This document shows positions 36,915 to 45,395 of a stretch of DNA of 64,000 nucleotides, piece after piece. Origin of the DNA: JAXGOI01 sp040767605 (lineage in GTDB: Bacteria > Bacillota > Dehalobacteriia > UBA4068); assembly GCA_040767605.1 (NCBI GenBank), contig JAXGOI010000001.1, forward strand, positions 1,178,001-1,242,000. Reading direction: 5' to 3'. Each line of letters opens with the position of its first letter. Within the stretch, counting starts at the first letter, position 1. A program made the position numbers and the translations under genes. The notes below the pieces were generated by a model that was not told the DNA's origin, did not search any database, and saw only the letters and a list, made by a program, of their open reading frames with translations.

Positions 36915-36979
36915 TGTCGTAAAATTATTGCCGCCCCTCCGCCTTTGCGACAGTTTATCTGTTAGGGAGGGTTTATAAT
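36915..36979 (+). promoter_or_regulatory. Predicted Spo0A-controlled spoIIE promoter
   Basis: Two matches to the Spo0A box TGTCGAA at 6 of 7 positions: TGTCGTA at 36915-36921 and, inverted, TGTCGCA at 36946-36952. TATAAT is at 36974-36979. The nearest -35-like sequence, TTGCGA (36945-36950), is 23 bp away, overlaps the second box and is unusually distant. B. subtilis spoIIE likewise has a sigma-A promoter with abnormal spacing and overlapping Spo0A boxes. Confidence 0.55.
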
Positions 36980-37044
36980 TTTATTAACCCCCGCCTATGC
37001 CTGGTTTTGGCAATAAATAGCCGGGGGACAAGCCGGAGGTGATT

Positions 37045-39474
37045 ATGGTGTCGGAAAATCCTCATATTTATCCCTTTAAAAGAGAAAGTACTTCCCCTCC
37101 CCAGGCCACCCTTTTGCCCCAAGGGCAGGAAGCATTTAAAAGCCCGGTTCTCACCCAGGGGAGAAGCCTAAGCCTGCCATGGGTAATTATTGCCCTGGCC
37201 CTAACGGGCTTTCTTTTTGCCCGCTCTCAGGTTTTAGGGGGTTTATACCCCTTTGGGCCGGCCTTTTTGGCGGCTATATCCGTAAAACAGCGCAAACAGG
37301 GCCTATTTTATTTGCTGCCGGTTCTTTTAGGGCTTAGCAGCAGTATGCGGGGGCAGGATCTTTTTGTTTATTCCGCTATTTATTTGCTTTTGGCCGTGGT
37401 GTTTTTTCTCTATAGCGTGGATGAGAAAAAGCAGTGGGTGGTTGTACCGGGTATGGTTTTAGCCGCTGTGGCCGTAAGCAAGGGCCTGGTTTTAGGCCTG
37501 GGGGAATTCAGCAATTACCTTTTACTTATAAGTATTTTTGAAAGCGTTTTTGCCTCCGGCCTCTCTTTGGTTTTTTTAGTGGTTTTAGGGGCTATAGAGA
37601 GGGTGGAAATCAGCCGGAGATTCTCTCAGGATGAAACCATTTGCCTTTTTATAATTCTTATGGGCGTAATAGGCGGCCTTGGCAGCTGGCAATTGGGGGG
37701 CGTCAGCCTTCAGGATGCCATTAGCCGCTTTTTTATTCTGGTGGTAGCCTATTTGGGGGGCGGCGGCGCCGGCGCGGCCTGCGGCGCCTTAGTTGGCATT
37801 GTACCCAGCCTTTCCGTTGTTGTTGCTCCTACGGCAATCGCTACTTATGCCTTTTCCGGCTTACTTGCGGGGGTATTTGGTAATTTTGGCCGCTTGGGAA
37901 CAATTATGGGCTTTCTTTTAGGTAATTTAATTTTAGCTCTTTATCTATTTTCCGGCAGCCAAATCAGCGCATCCTTGGGGGCATCCGCCGCCGGGGCAAT
38001 AGTTTTCTTTCTTTTGCCCCATCGTTTTTATAAAGGGTTAAAAATGGTTTTCAGCGCTACTTCTTTAAAAAGCGCCAAGGAGGAAAGAAGCGAGAGAATG
38101 CTCCGCCTTTCTGTAAGAAGGCTTAGAAATGCCGGCTGGCTCTTCCGGGATTTAAGCCATTCTCTGGAGGATGTTCTGGAGGATGAGGATAAAAACGAGG
38201 AAGAGAATATAAAAACAGTTTTAAATCATCTTTCCCGCCGGATTTGCGCCCAATGCACAATGAAGGAAATTTGCTGGGAAATGGATTACGCCCATACATA
38301 CCGGGGGGTTTTGCGGCTTTTTAAGGCGGTTGAAGACCAGGGCGCGGCAAGTGTCAGAGATGCCCCAGAAAGCTTCCGCAAGCGCTGCCCTCATATTAAA
38401 GAGCTTATAGCCGTGGTTAACTGCCTTTATGAAATGTATGTGCGGAGCAATTATTGGAATACCCAAAGGCAAAACAGCCGCAGGCTCCTTTGCCGCCAAA
38501 TGGCGGGGGTATCTGAGGTTTTGGCTAATATAGCCCGGGAAATAAGTGATTTCAGTAATGAACGGGAGCTTTTGGAGCGGGAAATGGCGCCGGCTTTAAT
38601 AAAATGCGGCCTGAACATAGAAGGTGCGGGGATAACTTCTTTTACCGAAAAGGCTATGGATTTATGGGTTCAATATCAGGAATGCCCCGGAGAAGACCTT
38701 TGCCGTCAGGCCGTCGGGGATGAAGTAAGCCGTATTTTAGGCAAGGAATATATAGTTCATGAGGTTAGCTGCGACGGGGGCTCCTGCACGGAGCGCTGCC
38801 GCTACCGCCTTCTGGCGGCAGGGGCCAAACGGCTTAAAATCGGCAAAGCCCAGCTTGCTAAAAATATTAAAGGCATTTGCGGAGATTGCAGCGGCACAAT
38901 ATTATTAGATGAAGGCAAGCAGCTTTTAATGGTCAGCGACGGCATGGGTATAGGCCAAAAAGCCGCCCTGGAATCCGGCGCGGCCCTATCTTTAATCTCC
39001 CGGCTTTTAGAGGCGGGCTTCAGGGAGGATACGGCTATTGATACGGTAAACGGGGCCCTATCCTTAAGAGCCAATGAGGAAAGCTTTGTAACTTTGGATC
39101 TTTGCCTGGTTAACCTTTATAACGGAGAGGTTGAATTCTTTAAAACCGGGGGCGCCCCCAGCTTTATTAAAAGCGGGAATGAGGTAAGAATAATTAAAGG
39201 CTCCAGCCTGCCGGTGGGTATGATAGCCCCGGTAGAAAAAGAAAGAATATCCGAGCAGGTGGAGGCAGGGGATGTAGTGATTTTAGCCAGCGACGGCCTT
39301 TTGGAAATTGATGATGAAATTGATACCCAGCTTTTAGGCCGTATTTTAGAGCAGGCCCCCCGCCTGGGGCCTCAGGCCATGGCCGAATATTTGCTGGAAA
39401 AAACAGTTTCTTTAAACGGCGGCAAAATTAAGGATGATATAACCATACTGGTAGCCCAAATTGAGGCGGCCTAG
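37045..39474 (+). CDS. spoIIE: Stage II sporulation protein E
   Basis: Membrane phosphatase that activates sigma-F in the forespore by dephosphorylating SpoIIAA, and helps form the polar septum. Residues to about 330 contain around ten hydrophobic segments, followed by a central regulatory region and a C-terminal PP2C domain. That domain starts around residue 600 with LLMVSDGMGIGQKAALES and includes KTGGAPSFI and VVILASDGLLEIDDE. ATG 37045 fits the GGAGG site better than GTG 37039. At 809 residues it has the usual length. It is the clearest sporulation marker in the window. Confidence 0.96.
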   Translation: MVSENPHIYPFKRESTSPPQATLLPQGQEAFKSPVLTQGRSLSLPWVIIALALTGFLFARSQVLGGLYPFGPAFLAAISVKQRKQGLFYLLPVLLGLSSSMRGQDLFVYSAIYLLLAVVFFLYSVDEKKQWVVVPGMVLAAVAVSKGLVLGLGEFSNYLLLISIFESVFASGLSLVFLVVLGAIERVEISRRFSQDETICLFIILMGVIGGLGSWQLGGVSLQDAISRFFILVVAYLGGGGAGAACGALVGIVPSLSVVVAPTAIATYAFSGLLAGVFGNFGRLGTIMGFLLGNLILALYLFSGSQISASLGASAAGAIVFFLLPHRFYKGLKMVFSATSLKSAKEERSERMLRLSVRRLRNAGWLFRDLSHSLEDVLEDEDKNEEENIKTVLNHLSRRICAQCTMKEICWEMDYAHTYRGVLRLFKAVEDQGAASVRDAPESFRKRCPHIKELIAVVNCLYEMYVRSNYWNTQRQNSRRLLCRQMAGVSEVLANIAREISDFSNERELLEREMAPALIKCGLNIEGAGITSFTEKAMDLWVQYQECPGEDLCRQAVGDEVSRILGKEYIVHEVSCDGGSCTERCRYRLLAAGAKRLKIGKAQLAKNIKGICGDCSGTILLDEGKQLLMVSDGMGIGQKAALESGAALSLISRLLEAGFREDTAIDTVNGALSLRANEESFVTLDLCLVNLYNGEVEFFKTGGAPSFIKSGNEVRIIKGSSLPVGMIAPVEKERISEQVEAGDVVILASDGLLEIDDEIDTQLLGRILEQAPRLGPQAMAEYLLEKTVSLNGGKIKDDITILVAQIEAA

Positions 39475-39782
39475 GCCCGATACAAAAGGCTGACATATAA
39501 GGCTGATACAATAAGCTGATACAATAAGTAAATAACGGATAAATTAGTTTATCCGTTATTTTTTCTTGCCCGGATAAAGCCCGGTTAAGTAATTTATTTA
39601 AGGGTAATTTTAATAGTAAGGATTAACGGGCAAAAAGAAAAATTCCGCCTTAAAGAGAATAACCAAGAATTCCTCCTATGGGGAGGAAAATCCCCTAAAA
39701 GAGCGAAAAACAAGAAGTGAGTTGGAATAAGAGATGCTAAAAAATAAATTAAAAGCCGTTAACCTCGGGAGGTTCTCTCTTA
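39475..39782 (+). other. Intergenic region spoIIE-tilS
   Basis: A strong terminator lies at 39531-39566 (13-bp arms AATAACGGATAAA/TTTATCCGTTATT, then TTTTCTT). Before it is a short tandem GCTGATACAATAA duplication (about 39511-39537). After it, TTCCTCC/GGAGGAA (about 39670-39689) forms a hairpin. A GGGAGG site serves tilS. Confidence 0.8.
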
Positions 39783-41177
39783 ATGCTGAAGGATAAAAAC
39801 GGTATTATCCCTAAAACCTTAAAATATATAAAAGCCCATGAAATGATCAGCCCCGGGCAAAATGTCTTAGCTGCGGTTTCTGGCGGCGGAGATTCCATGG
39901 CTCTTTTATTGCTTTTGGCAAGCCTCAGGGAGGAGCTGGGCTTTTCTCTTTGGGCTGCCTATTTTGACCATCAATTAAGGCCGGAAAGCGCCCGGGAGGG
40001 GGATTTAGCCGAGGAGCTGGCCCAAAGTTTAAATATTCCCTTTTACAGAGGGGCGGCCCCTGTAAGAGAGCTTTGCGGCGGGGAGAATCTGGAGAACTTT
40101 GCCAGGGGAATCCGGTATAAGTTTTTAAAGGATGTGGCCCGCGCTACAAAATCCCAGCGTATCGCAACAGGCCACCATGGTGATGATCAGGCGGAAACTC
40201 TTCTTTTGCATTTGCTGAGGGGCAGCGGCCTTGAGGGGCTGGCTGCCATAGCGCCCGTAGAGGGGCTTTTAATCCGCCCTTTTTTGCAGATTTCCAAAGA
40301 GGAAATTTTGGAGTTTTGCCGGGAAAATAAAGTAGAATACGCCACGGATAAAAGCAATTTCAGCCTGGATTATACCAGAAACCGCCTAAGGCTTGAAATA
40401 TTACCCCTGCTTAAAACCATAAACCCCAAACTTACAGAAAGCCTTATGTCCACCGCGGAAATATGCCGGGGTGAAAATCAGCTTTTGCAGGCGGCCGCCA
40501 TAGGGGCTATGGAGGATGTCCGCCTTCCCTCTGAGGGATTGAGGGGGGAAATCTTGGCTCAATTGCCCCTGGCTTTACAAAGAAGAGTATTGCGCCTGGC
40601 ATATGAGGAATACACAATGCCCCGGGGCTTATTTAAAGGGGCTCTGGGCTTTGAGCATACCCAAAGAGTACTGGAGCTTAAGGAAGGCCAAATGCTTTCC
40701 CTGCCAAGGGGGCTTTGGGCTTATCGCCGGGGGGGGGATATTCTCTTTTCCAAGGGTAAGCCAAAGCAGCCCGGTTTTTTTGGGGATATTCCCCTTAAAA
40801 GCGGCGGCTTTTATACCCTGGCCGATTGGGGCTGGGAGTACCGCCTGGAAACTCTGGCCTTTAATCAAGGGGAGGAATTGCTGCTTAAAGGCGGGCTCCC
40901 TTTAAATACCCTGCTTATACCTGAAGAATATTTGTCTTGCCTGAGCTTTCGCACCCGCAGGGAAGGGGATTTTATGCGTCCTACGGGGGTAAAATCACGC
41001 AAAAAGCTTAAAGATATATTTATAGACGCCAAAATACCTCTTTTTAAACGGAATAGCTGGCCCCTGCTTTTACTGGATAATGAAATTATTTGGCTGCCTG
41101 AGCTGCGCCGCGGCCAAATACCTAAGGGTAAAAGCAATTATTTGCGGATAATTTGCCGCCCCCTGCCGAGAGCTTGA
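39783..41177 (+). CDS. tilS: tRNA(Ile)-lysidine synthase
   Basis: Converts the wobble cytidine of the CAU-reading tRNA-Ile to lysidine. The 464-residue protein has the PP-loop SGGGDSMALL near residue 32, then FDHQLRPES, ATGHHGDDQAET and RNRLRLEILPLL, and the C-terminal TilS domain with FRTRREGDFMRP. In B. subtilis hpt lies between tilS and ftsH; here ftsH follows directly. The ftsH promoter overlaps the tilS stop. Confidence 0.94.
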   Translation: MLKDKNGIIPKTLKYIKAHEMISPGQNVLAAVSGGGDSMALLLLLASLREELGFSLWAAYFDHQLRPESAREGDLAEELAQSLNIPFYRGAAPVRELCGGENLENFARGIRYKFLKDVARATKSQRIATGHHGDDQAETLLLHLLRGSGLEGLAAIAPVEGLLIRPFLQISKEEILEFCRENKVEYATDKSNFSLDYTRNRLRLEILPLLKTINPKLTESLMSTAEICRGENQLLQAAAIGAMEDVRLPSEGLRGEILAQLPLALQRRVLRLAYEEYTMPRGLFKGALGFEHTQRVLELKEGQMLSLPRGLWAYRRGGDILFSKGKPKQPGFFGDIPLKSGGFYTLADWGWEYRLETLAFNQGEELLLKGGLPLNTLLIPEEYLSCLSFRTRREGDFMRPTGVKSRKKLKDIFIDAKIPLFKRNSWPLLLLDNEIIWLPELRRGQIPKGKSNYLRIICRPLPRA

Positions 41178-41203
41178 TAATTATAAGGAAATCGTGTTAT
41201 AAT
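41174..41203 (+). promoter_or_regulatory. Promoter of ftsH
   Basis: TTGATA (41174-41179), 18 bp, TATAAT (41198-41203), preceded by TGT. It overlaps the last codons of tilS. Confidence 0.7.
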
Positions 41204-41359
41204 ATTAAAATGCACTGTAAATGAAAAAGCAATGAAAAAGTAATGGAAAAGTAAATAAAATAGATAAATATAAAAGATAAATATTAAGAATAAATTTATA
41301 AAAAATAATTAATTATGGCCTGACGGCCTTTTGCGCAGACGGACGGGAGGAGGATTTTT

Positions 41360-43429
41360 TTGAACCGATTGCTTAAGAATTCAATGGTTTTTTTGCTTAT
41401 AGTTTTACTGGTGCTTTCCATATATTCTTTCAGCAGCCCCCCGGCTGCTCAGCCCGAAAAATTAGACTATACGCAATTTAGGGATAAAGTTATAAGCGGG
41501 CAGGTAGCTGCGGTAGATATAACCGGAGACAGCAAGGTTTTTACTATCGAAGGCGAATATAAAGACGGTAAAAGCTTTGTGGTAAAAACATTCCCCAATG
41601 TAAATATTGCCGATTTTCTGATTGAGCATAATGTGGCAAGCATAGATTATGATCAGCAGCCTCCCACCCCCTGGTGGATAGAAATGCTGAGCATACTTAT
41701 TCCCATGCTTTTAATTGTGGGAGTTTTAATTTTTATTATGAATCAAAGCCAGGGCTACGGGGGCAAGGTTATGCAATTCGGCAAAAGCCGGGCCAAGCTC
41801 CATACCGACGACAGAAAAAAAGTTACCTTTGCGGATGTGGCAGGGGTAGACGAGGTTAAAGAGGAGCTTGAGGAGATTATAGAATTTCTGAAAGATCCCC
41901 GTAAATTCAATGCCTTAGGAGCTCGTATTCCTAAAGGGGTTTTACTTTACGGCCCTCCCGGAACAGGCAAAACTCTTCTGGCAAGGGCTGTGGCCGGAGA
42001 AGCCGGCGTACCCTTTTTCTCCATCAGCGGCTCGGACTTTGTGGAAATGTTTGTCGGCGTCGGGGCCTCTCGGGTAAGGGATTTATTTGAACAGGCTAAA
42101 AAGCATTCCCCCTGTATAGTTTTTATAGACGAAATTGATGCCGTAGGCCGCCAGCGGGGGGCAGGCTTAGGCGGAGGCCATGATGAAAGAGAGCAGACCT
42201 TAAACCAATTATTAGTGGAAATGGACGGCTTTTCCGCCAATGAGGGGATAATTGTTGTAGCGGCTACCAACCGCCCGGATATTTTAGACCCGGCGCTGCT
42301 CCGCCCGGGACGCTTTGACAGAGAAGTTACCGTTGATGTTCCGGATATTTTAGGGCGCAGGCAAATTCTGGAGGTTCATGCCAAGGGCAAGCCGATTTCC
42401 CCTGATGTGGATTTAGAAGTAATTGCCCGGCGCACCCCCGGCTTTACCGGGGCGGATTTAGCCAATGTTATTAATGAGGCCGCTCTTTTGGCTGCCAGAA
42501 AAGATAAAAGAAGAATAGAACTGGATGATTTGGAGCAGGCCGCGGAAAGGGTTATTGCCGGGCCGGAGAAAAAATCCCGGGTTATCAGCGAAAAAGAGAA
42601 AAAGCTGGTTTCATACCATGAGGCCGGCCATGCGGTTATTTCTTATTTCCTCCCCAATGCGGATCCCGTGCATAAAATATCCATTATCCCCCGGGGCAGA
42701 GCCGGGGGTTATACCCTGCTTTTACCTAAGGAAGACAGACGCTATGCAACAAAATCTCAAATGCTGGAAGAAATTGTGATAATGCTGGGGGGCCGTATTG
42801 CAGAGGCCCTGGTGCTTAAAGATATTTCTACCGGCGCCCAAAACGATTTAGAGCGGGCCACCCATACAGTGAGGGAAATGATAACCCGTTATGGTATGAG
42901 CGATGAGCTTGGCCCTCTTACCTTCGGCAAAAGGCAGGATACCGTCTTTTTGGGGAGGGATATTTCCCAAGAGCGCAATTACAGCGAGGCTATTGCCTAT
43001 GCCATAGATAAAGAGGCCCGCCAGATTATGGATACGGCTTATCAAAGGGCGGAGACTATTTTAAAAGAAAATATGGTTAAACTTCATGAGGTAGCTAAAT
43101 GCCTTATGGATCAGGAAACTATTGAGGCGGATGGATTTTACCGGATTATGGAGGGCCGCAATAATGACAATAATGTCAATAGCGATAGCAGCGGGAATAG
43201 TGATAATTGCAGTAATAGTAGCAATAGCGGCAATAACCATGAAAAAATAGAGCCTTCTAAAGCGGCCTCATCATCTGATGAGAGCCCGGGGGTGAATATT
43301 TCCTATTCCCAGCAGGAAAGGGCCGTAAAAGAAAACCCCAAAAAAGGGACTACCGCCCCTAAAGACGACATACTAAAAACCCCGGAGGGGGAAAACAGCC
43401 CCCCGCCTGAAGAGGCAGGAAAAGACTAG
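41360..43429 (+). CDS. ftsH: ATP-dependent zinc metalloprotease FtsH
   Basis: Membrane-bound AAA+ protease for quality control. The TTG start has GGGAGGAGG upstream. Two membrane segments (about residues 5-25 and 110-130) flank an extracytoplasmic loop. Walker A GPPGTGKT is near residue 197, Walker B IVFIDEIDAVGRQRG and the SRH NRPDILDPALLRPGRFDR follow, and the zinc motif HEAGH is near residue 420. The last 90 residues are a low-complexity tail rich in Asn, Ser, Gly and then Pro/Glu/Lys, longer than usual. Confidence 0.97.
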   Translation: MNRLLKNSMVFLLIVLLVLSIYSFSSPPAAQPEKLDYTQFRDKVISGQVAAVDITGDSKVFTIEGEYKDGKSFVVKTFPNVNIADFLIEHNVASIDYDQQPPTPWWIEMLSILIPMLLIVGVLIFIMNQSQGYGGKVMQFGKSRAKLHTDDRKKVTFADVAGVDEVKEELEEIIEFLKDPRKFNALGARIPKGVLLYGPPGTGKTLLARAVAGEAGVPFFSISGSDFVEMFVGVGASRVRDLFEQAKKHSPCIVFIDEIDAVGRQRGAGLGGGHDEREQTLNQLLVEMDGFSANEGIIVVAATNRPDILDPALLRPGRFDREVTVDVPDILGRRQILEVHAKGKPISPDVDLEVIARRTPGFTGADLANVINEAALLAARKDKRRIELDDLEQAAERVIAGPEKKSRVISEKEKKLVSYHEAGHAVISYFLPNADPVHKISIIPRGRAGGYTLLLPKEDRRYATKSQMLEEIVIMLGGRIAEALVLKDISTGAQNDLERATHTVREMITRYGMSDELGPLTFGKRQDTVFLGRDISQERNYSEAIAYAIDKEARQIMDTAYQRAETILKENMVKLHEVAKCLMDQETIEADGFYRIMEGRNNDNNVNSDSSGNSDNCSNSSNSGNNHEKIEPSKAASSSDESPGVNISYSQQERAVKENPKKGTTAPKDDILKTPEGENSPPPEEAGKD

Positions 43430-43858
43430 GGGCAAGTTTTAAAGCCCTCTGAGGGCTGGAAGTTTTTAACCCCGGCCCTGAGGATTTTAAAGCCCTATAA
43501 AAAAAGATTAGCTAGCTTTAAAAAGAATACGGCTTGTTTTGATTTATTATAAGCAGGGAAAGTAAAAAATACAGGCAATTTAGCGCCATAGAGTAAAGGG
43601 ATTCCCTTTACTCTATGTGTTAAGCATATTTTAAAAATCGGCTTAAGTTTAAGCTAAATAGGCTCCGGCGGGAATAGTTTTTAGCCTCCTTTAGGCCGGT
43701 TACCGATTATATGTATAAGTTATTAAGAGGCGGTTTTTTTTAAACATAGATTGAACGCGTATAATTAATTTTGGCTAAAGCAGGCAGTTTTTATCCGCCG
43801 GTTTTTTAAAGACAGACTAAGAATGCCTGATAATTATTGTTATAAAAGGGAGGGCAAA
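43430..43858 (+). promoter_or_regulatory. Intergenic region ftsH-gcvT
   Basis: AGCCCT-CTG-AGGGCT with a later T-run (43443-43468) may terminate ftsH. A perfect 14-bp hairpin, CATAGAGTAAAGGG/CCCTTTACTCTATG, lies at 43587-43617 without a T-run. GCCTC ... GAGGCGG followed by eight T (about 43685-43741) could be a second terminator or attenuator. TATAAT at 43760-43765 has only a poor -35. I find none of the conserved elements of the glycine riboswitch. Confidence 0.55.
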
Positions 43859-44956
43859 ATGAAGAGAACACCTTTATATGATGAGCATATTGCCTTAGGC
43901 GGTAATATGGTGGATTTTGGCGGCTGGAATTTGCCAATTCAGTATACCGGCATTGTGGGCGAGCATAAATCGGTAAGGGCCGCGGCGGGCTTATTTGATG
44001 TCTCCCATATGGGGGAGATTTCTATTAGCGGGCCGGATGCCGGGGCTTTTATGGAGTATTTAATTACAAATGATATTAGCGGCCTGGGAGATAATGAAAT
44101 TGCCTATTCCCCAATGTGCAATAAAAACGGGGGCACCGTTGATGATTTACTTATATACCGCTATTCTAAAGACCATTATTTGCTGGTAGTAAATGCCGCA
44201 AATATTGAAAAAGACTGGCAATATATTAATGAAAACAGCTTTGGCAGAGTTAAATTAGAAAATATTTCAGATAAAACCTCTCAGCTGGCTATTCAGGGCC
44301 CTCAGGCTCAGGAAATTTTATCCGGCCTTACCGATGCGGATTTAAACGCCCTTAATTTCTATTGCTTTTACCCCCAAATAAAAATAGCCGGAAAAGATAC
44401 TATGATTTCTCGTACCGGCTATACCGGGGAGGACGGCTTTGAATTATATATAGATAATAAAGACGCCCCCGCCTTATGGAAAATTCTTTTAGAGCATGGT
44501 AAAGATAAAGGGCTGGTTCCCGTAGGCTTAGGGGCCAGGGATACCCTGCGCTTTGAGGCGGCTCTGCCCTTATACGGCCATGAGCTTTCGGAATCCATAA
44601 GCCCTGTGGAAGCCGGTTTGGGCATATTTGTAAAAATAGATAAGCCCGGAGATTTTTTAGGCAAAGCCGCCCTTACGGAGCAAAAAATAAACGGCCCTAA
44701 AAGAAAGCTGGTGGGGCTTGAAATGACCGGCCGGGGTTTACCCCGCAAGGATTGCCAAATTGCCAAAGAAGGCCAAATTATAGGCTATGTTACCAGTGGC
44801 AGCTTTTCTCCCAGCACCGGCAAGAATTTTGCCATGGGTCTGGTGAGTGCGGAATACGCCGTAATAGACAGTGAGGTTGAAATTATAATCAGAGATAAAC
44901 CGGTAGAGGCAAAAGTTATCCGCAGGCCCTTTATTGCCAAAAAATATAAAAAATAA
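43859..44956 (+). CDS. gcvT: Glycine cleavage system T protein
   Basis: Aminomethyltransferase that releases ammonia and gives methylene-THF. ATG 43859 has GGGAGG upstream; the in-frame ATG at 43823 has none. The 365-residue protein begins TPLYDEHIALGGNMVDFGGW and includes DVSHMGEI, YTGEDGFELY and GLGARDTLRFEAALPLYGHE. It heads gcvT-H-PA-PB, so it links glycine to the folate pool made by the folate genes at the start of the window. Confidence 0.96.
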   Translation: MKRTPLYDEHIALGGNMVDFGGWNLPIQYTGIVGEHKSVRAAAGLFDVSHMGEISISGPDAGAFMEYLITNDISGLGDNEIAYSPMCNKNGGTVDDLLIYRYSKDHYLLVVNAANIEKDWQYINENSFGRVKLENISDKTSQLAIQGPQAQEILSGLTDADLNALNFYCFYPQIKIAGKDTMISRTGYTGEDGFELYIDNKDAPALWKILLEHGKDKGLVPVGLGARDTLRFEAALPLYGHELSESISPVEAGLGIFVKIDKPGDFLGKAALTEQKINGPKRKLVGLEMTGRGLPRKDCQIAKEGQIIGYVTSGSFSPSTGKNFAMGLVSAEYAVIDSEVEIIIRDKPVEAKVIRRPFIAKKYKK

Positions 44957-45006
44957 GATTTTTATAAGCTTAAATATAATTCAGCTATTATGAGGAGGTA
45001 ATATTT

Positions 45007-45384
45007 ATGAAGGTTTTACCGGGGCTTTTTTATACCCAAAACCATGAATGGGTAAAAATTGAAGGGAATAAGGCATATGTGGGGATTACCGATTATGCCC
45101 AGGAGCATTTAGGGGATATAGTTTTTGTGGAAATGCCTGTTTTAGATGATCGGCCTGAAGCCGGAGATGTTTTCAGCGTTGTGGAAAGCGTTAAGGCTGC
45201 AGCCGATATTTACGCTCCCCTGGGAGGAAAAGTAATAGAAATTAATGAGGCCCTGGAAGATAACCCGGGGCTGATAAACGAAAGCCCCTTTGAAGCCTGG
45301 ATAGCCATAATGGAAATTGGGGATAACCCCCAGCTGGAAGGTCTTTTTGACGATGAGTCTTATGAGGCCTTTTGCGCTAAATAA
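45007..45384 (+). CDS. gcvH: Glycine cleavage system H protein
   Basis: Lipoyl carrier that shuttles the aminomethyl group between P and T proteins. The 125-residue length is normal. The lipoylation site is SVESVKAAADIYAP, lysine about residue 62. GAGGAGG precedes the ATG; gcvPA starts 11 nt after its stop. Confidence 0.96.
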   Translation: MKVLPGLFYTQNHEWVKIEGNKAYVGITDYAQEHLGDIVFVEMPVLDDRPEAGDVFSVVESVKAAADIYAPLGGKVIEINEALEDNPGLINESPFEAWIAIMEIGDNPQLEGLFDDESYEAFCAK

Positions 45385-45395
45385 GGAGGGCCTTT

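Noticed and set aside
43430..43858. Glycine riboswitch upstream of gcvT
   Set aside because: The conserved aptamer segments (for example the GGAGAG and CAGGCAAAAGGAC-type motifs) are not visible, although the operon is a typical target.
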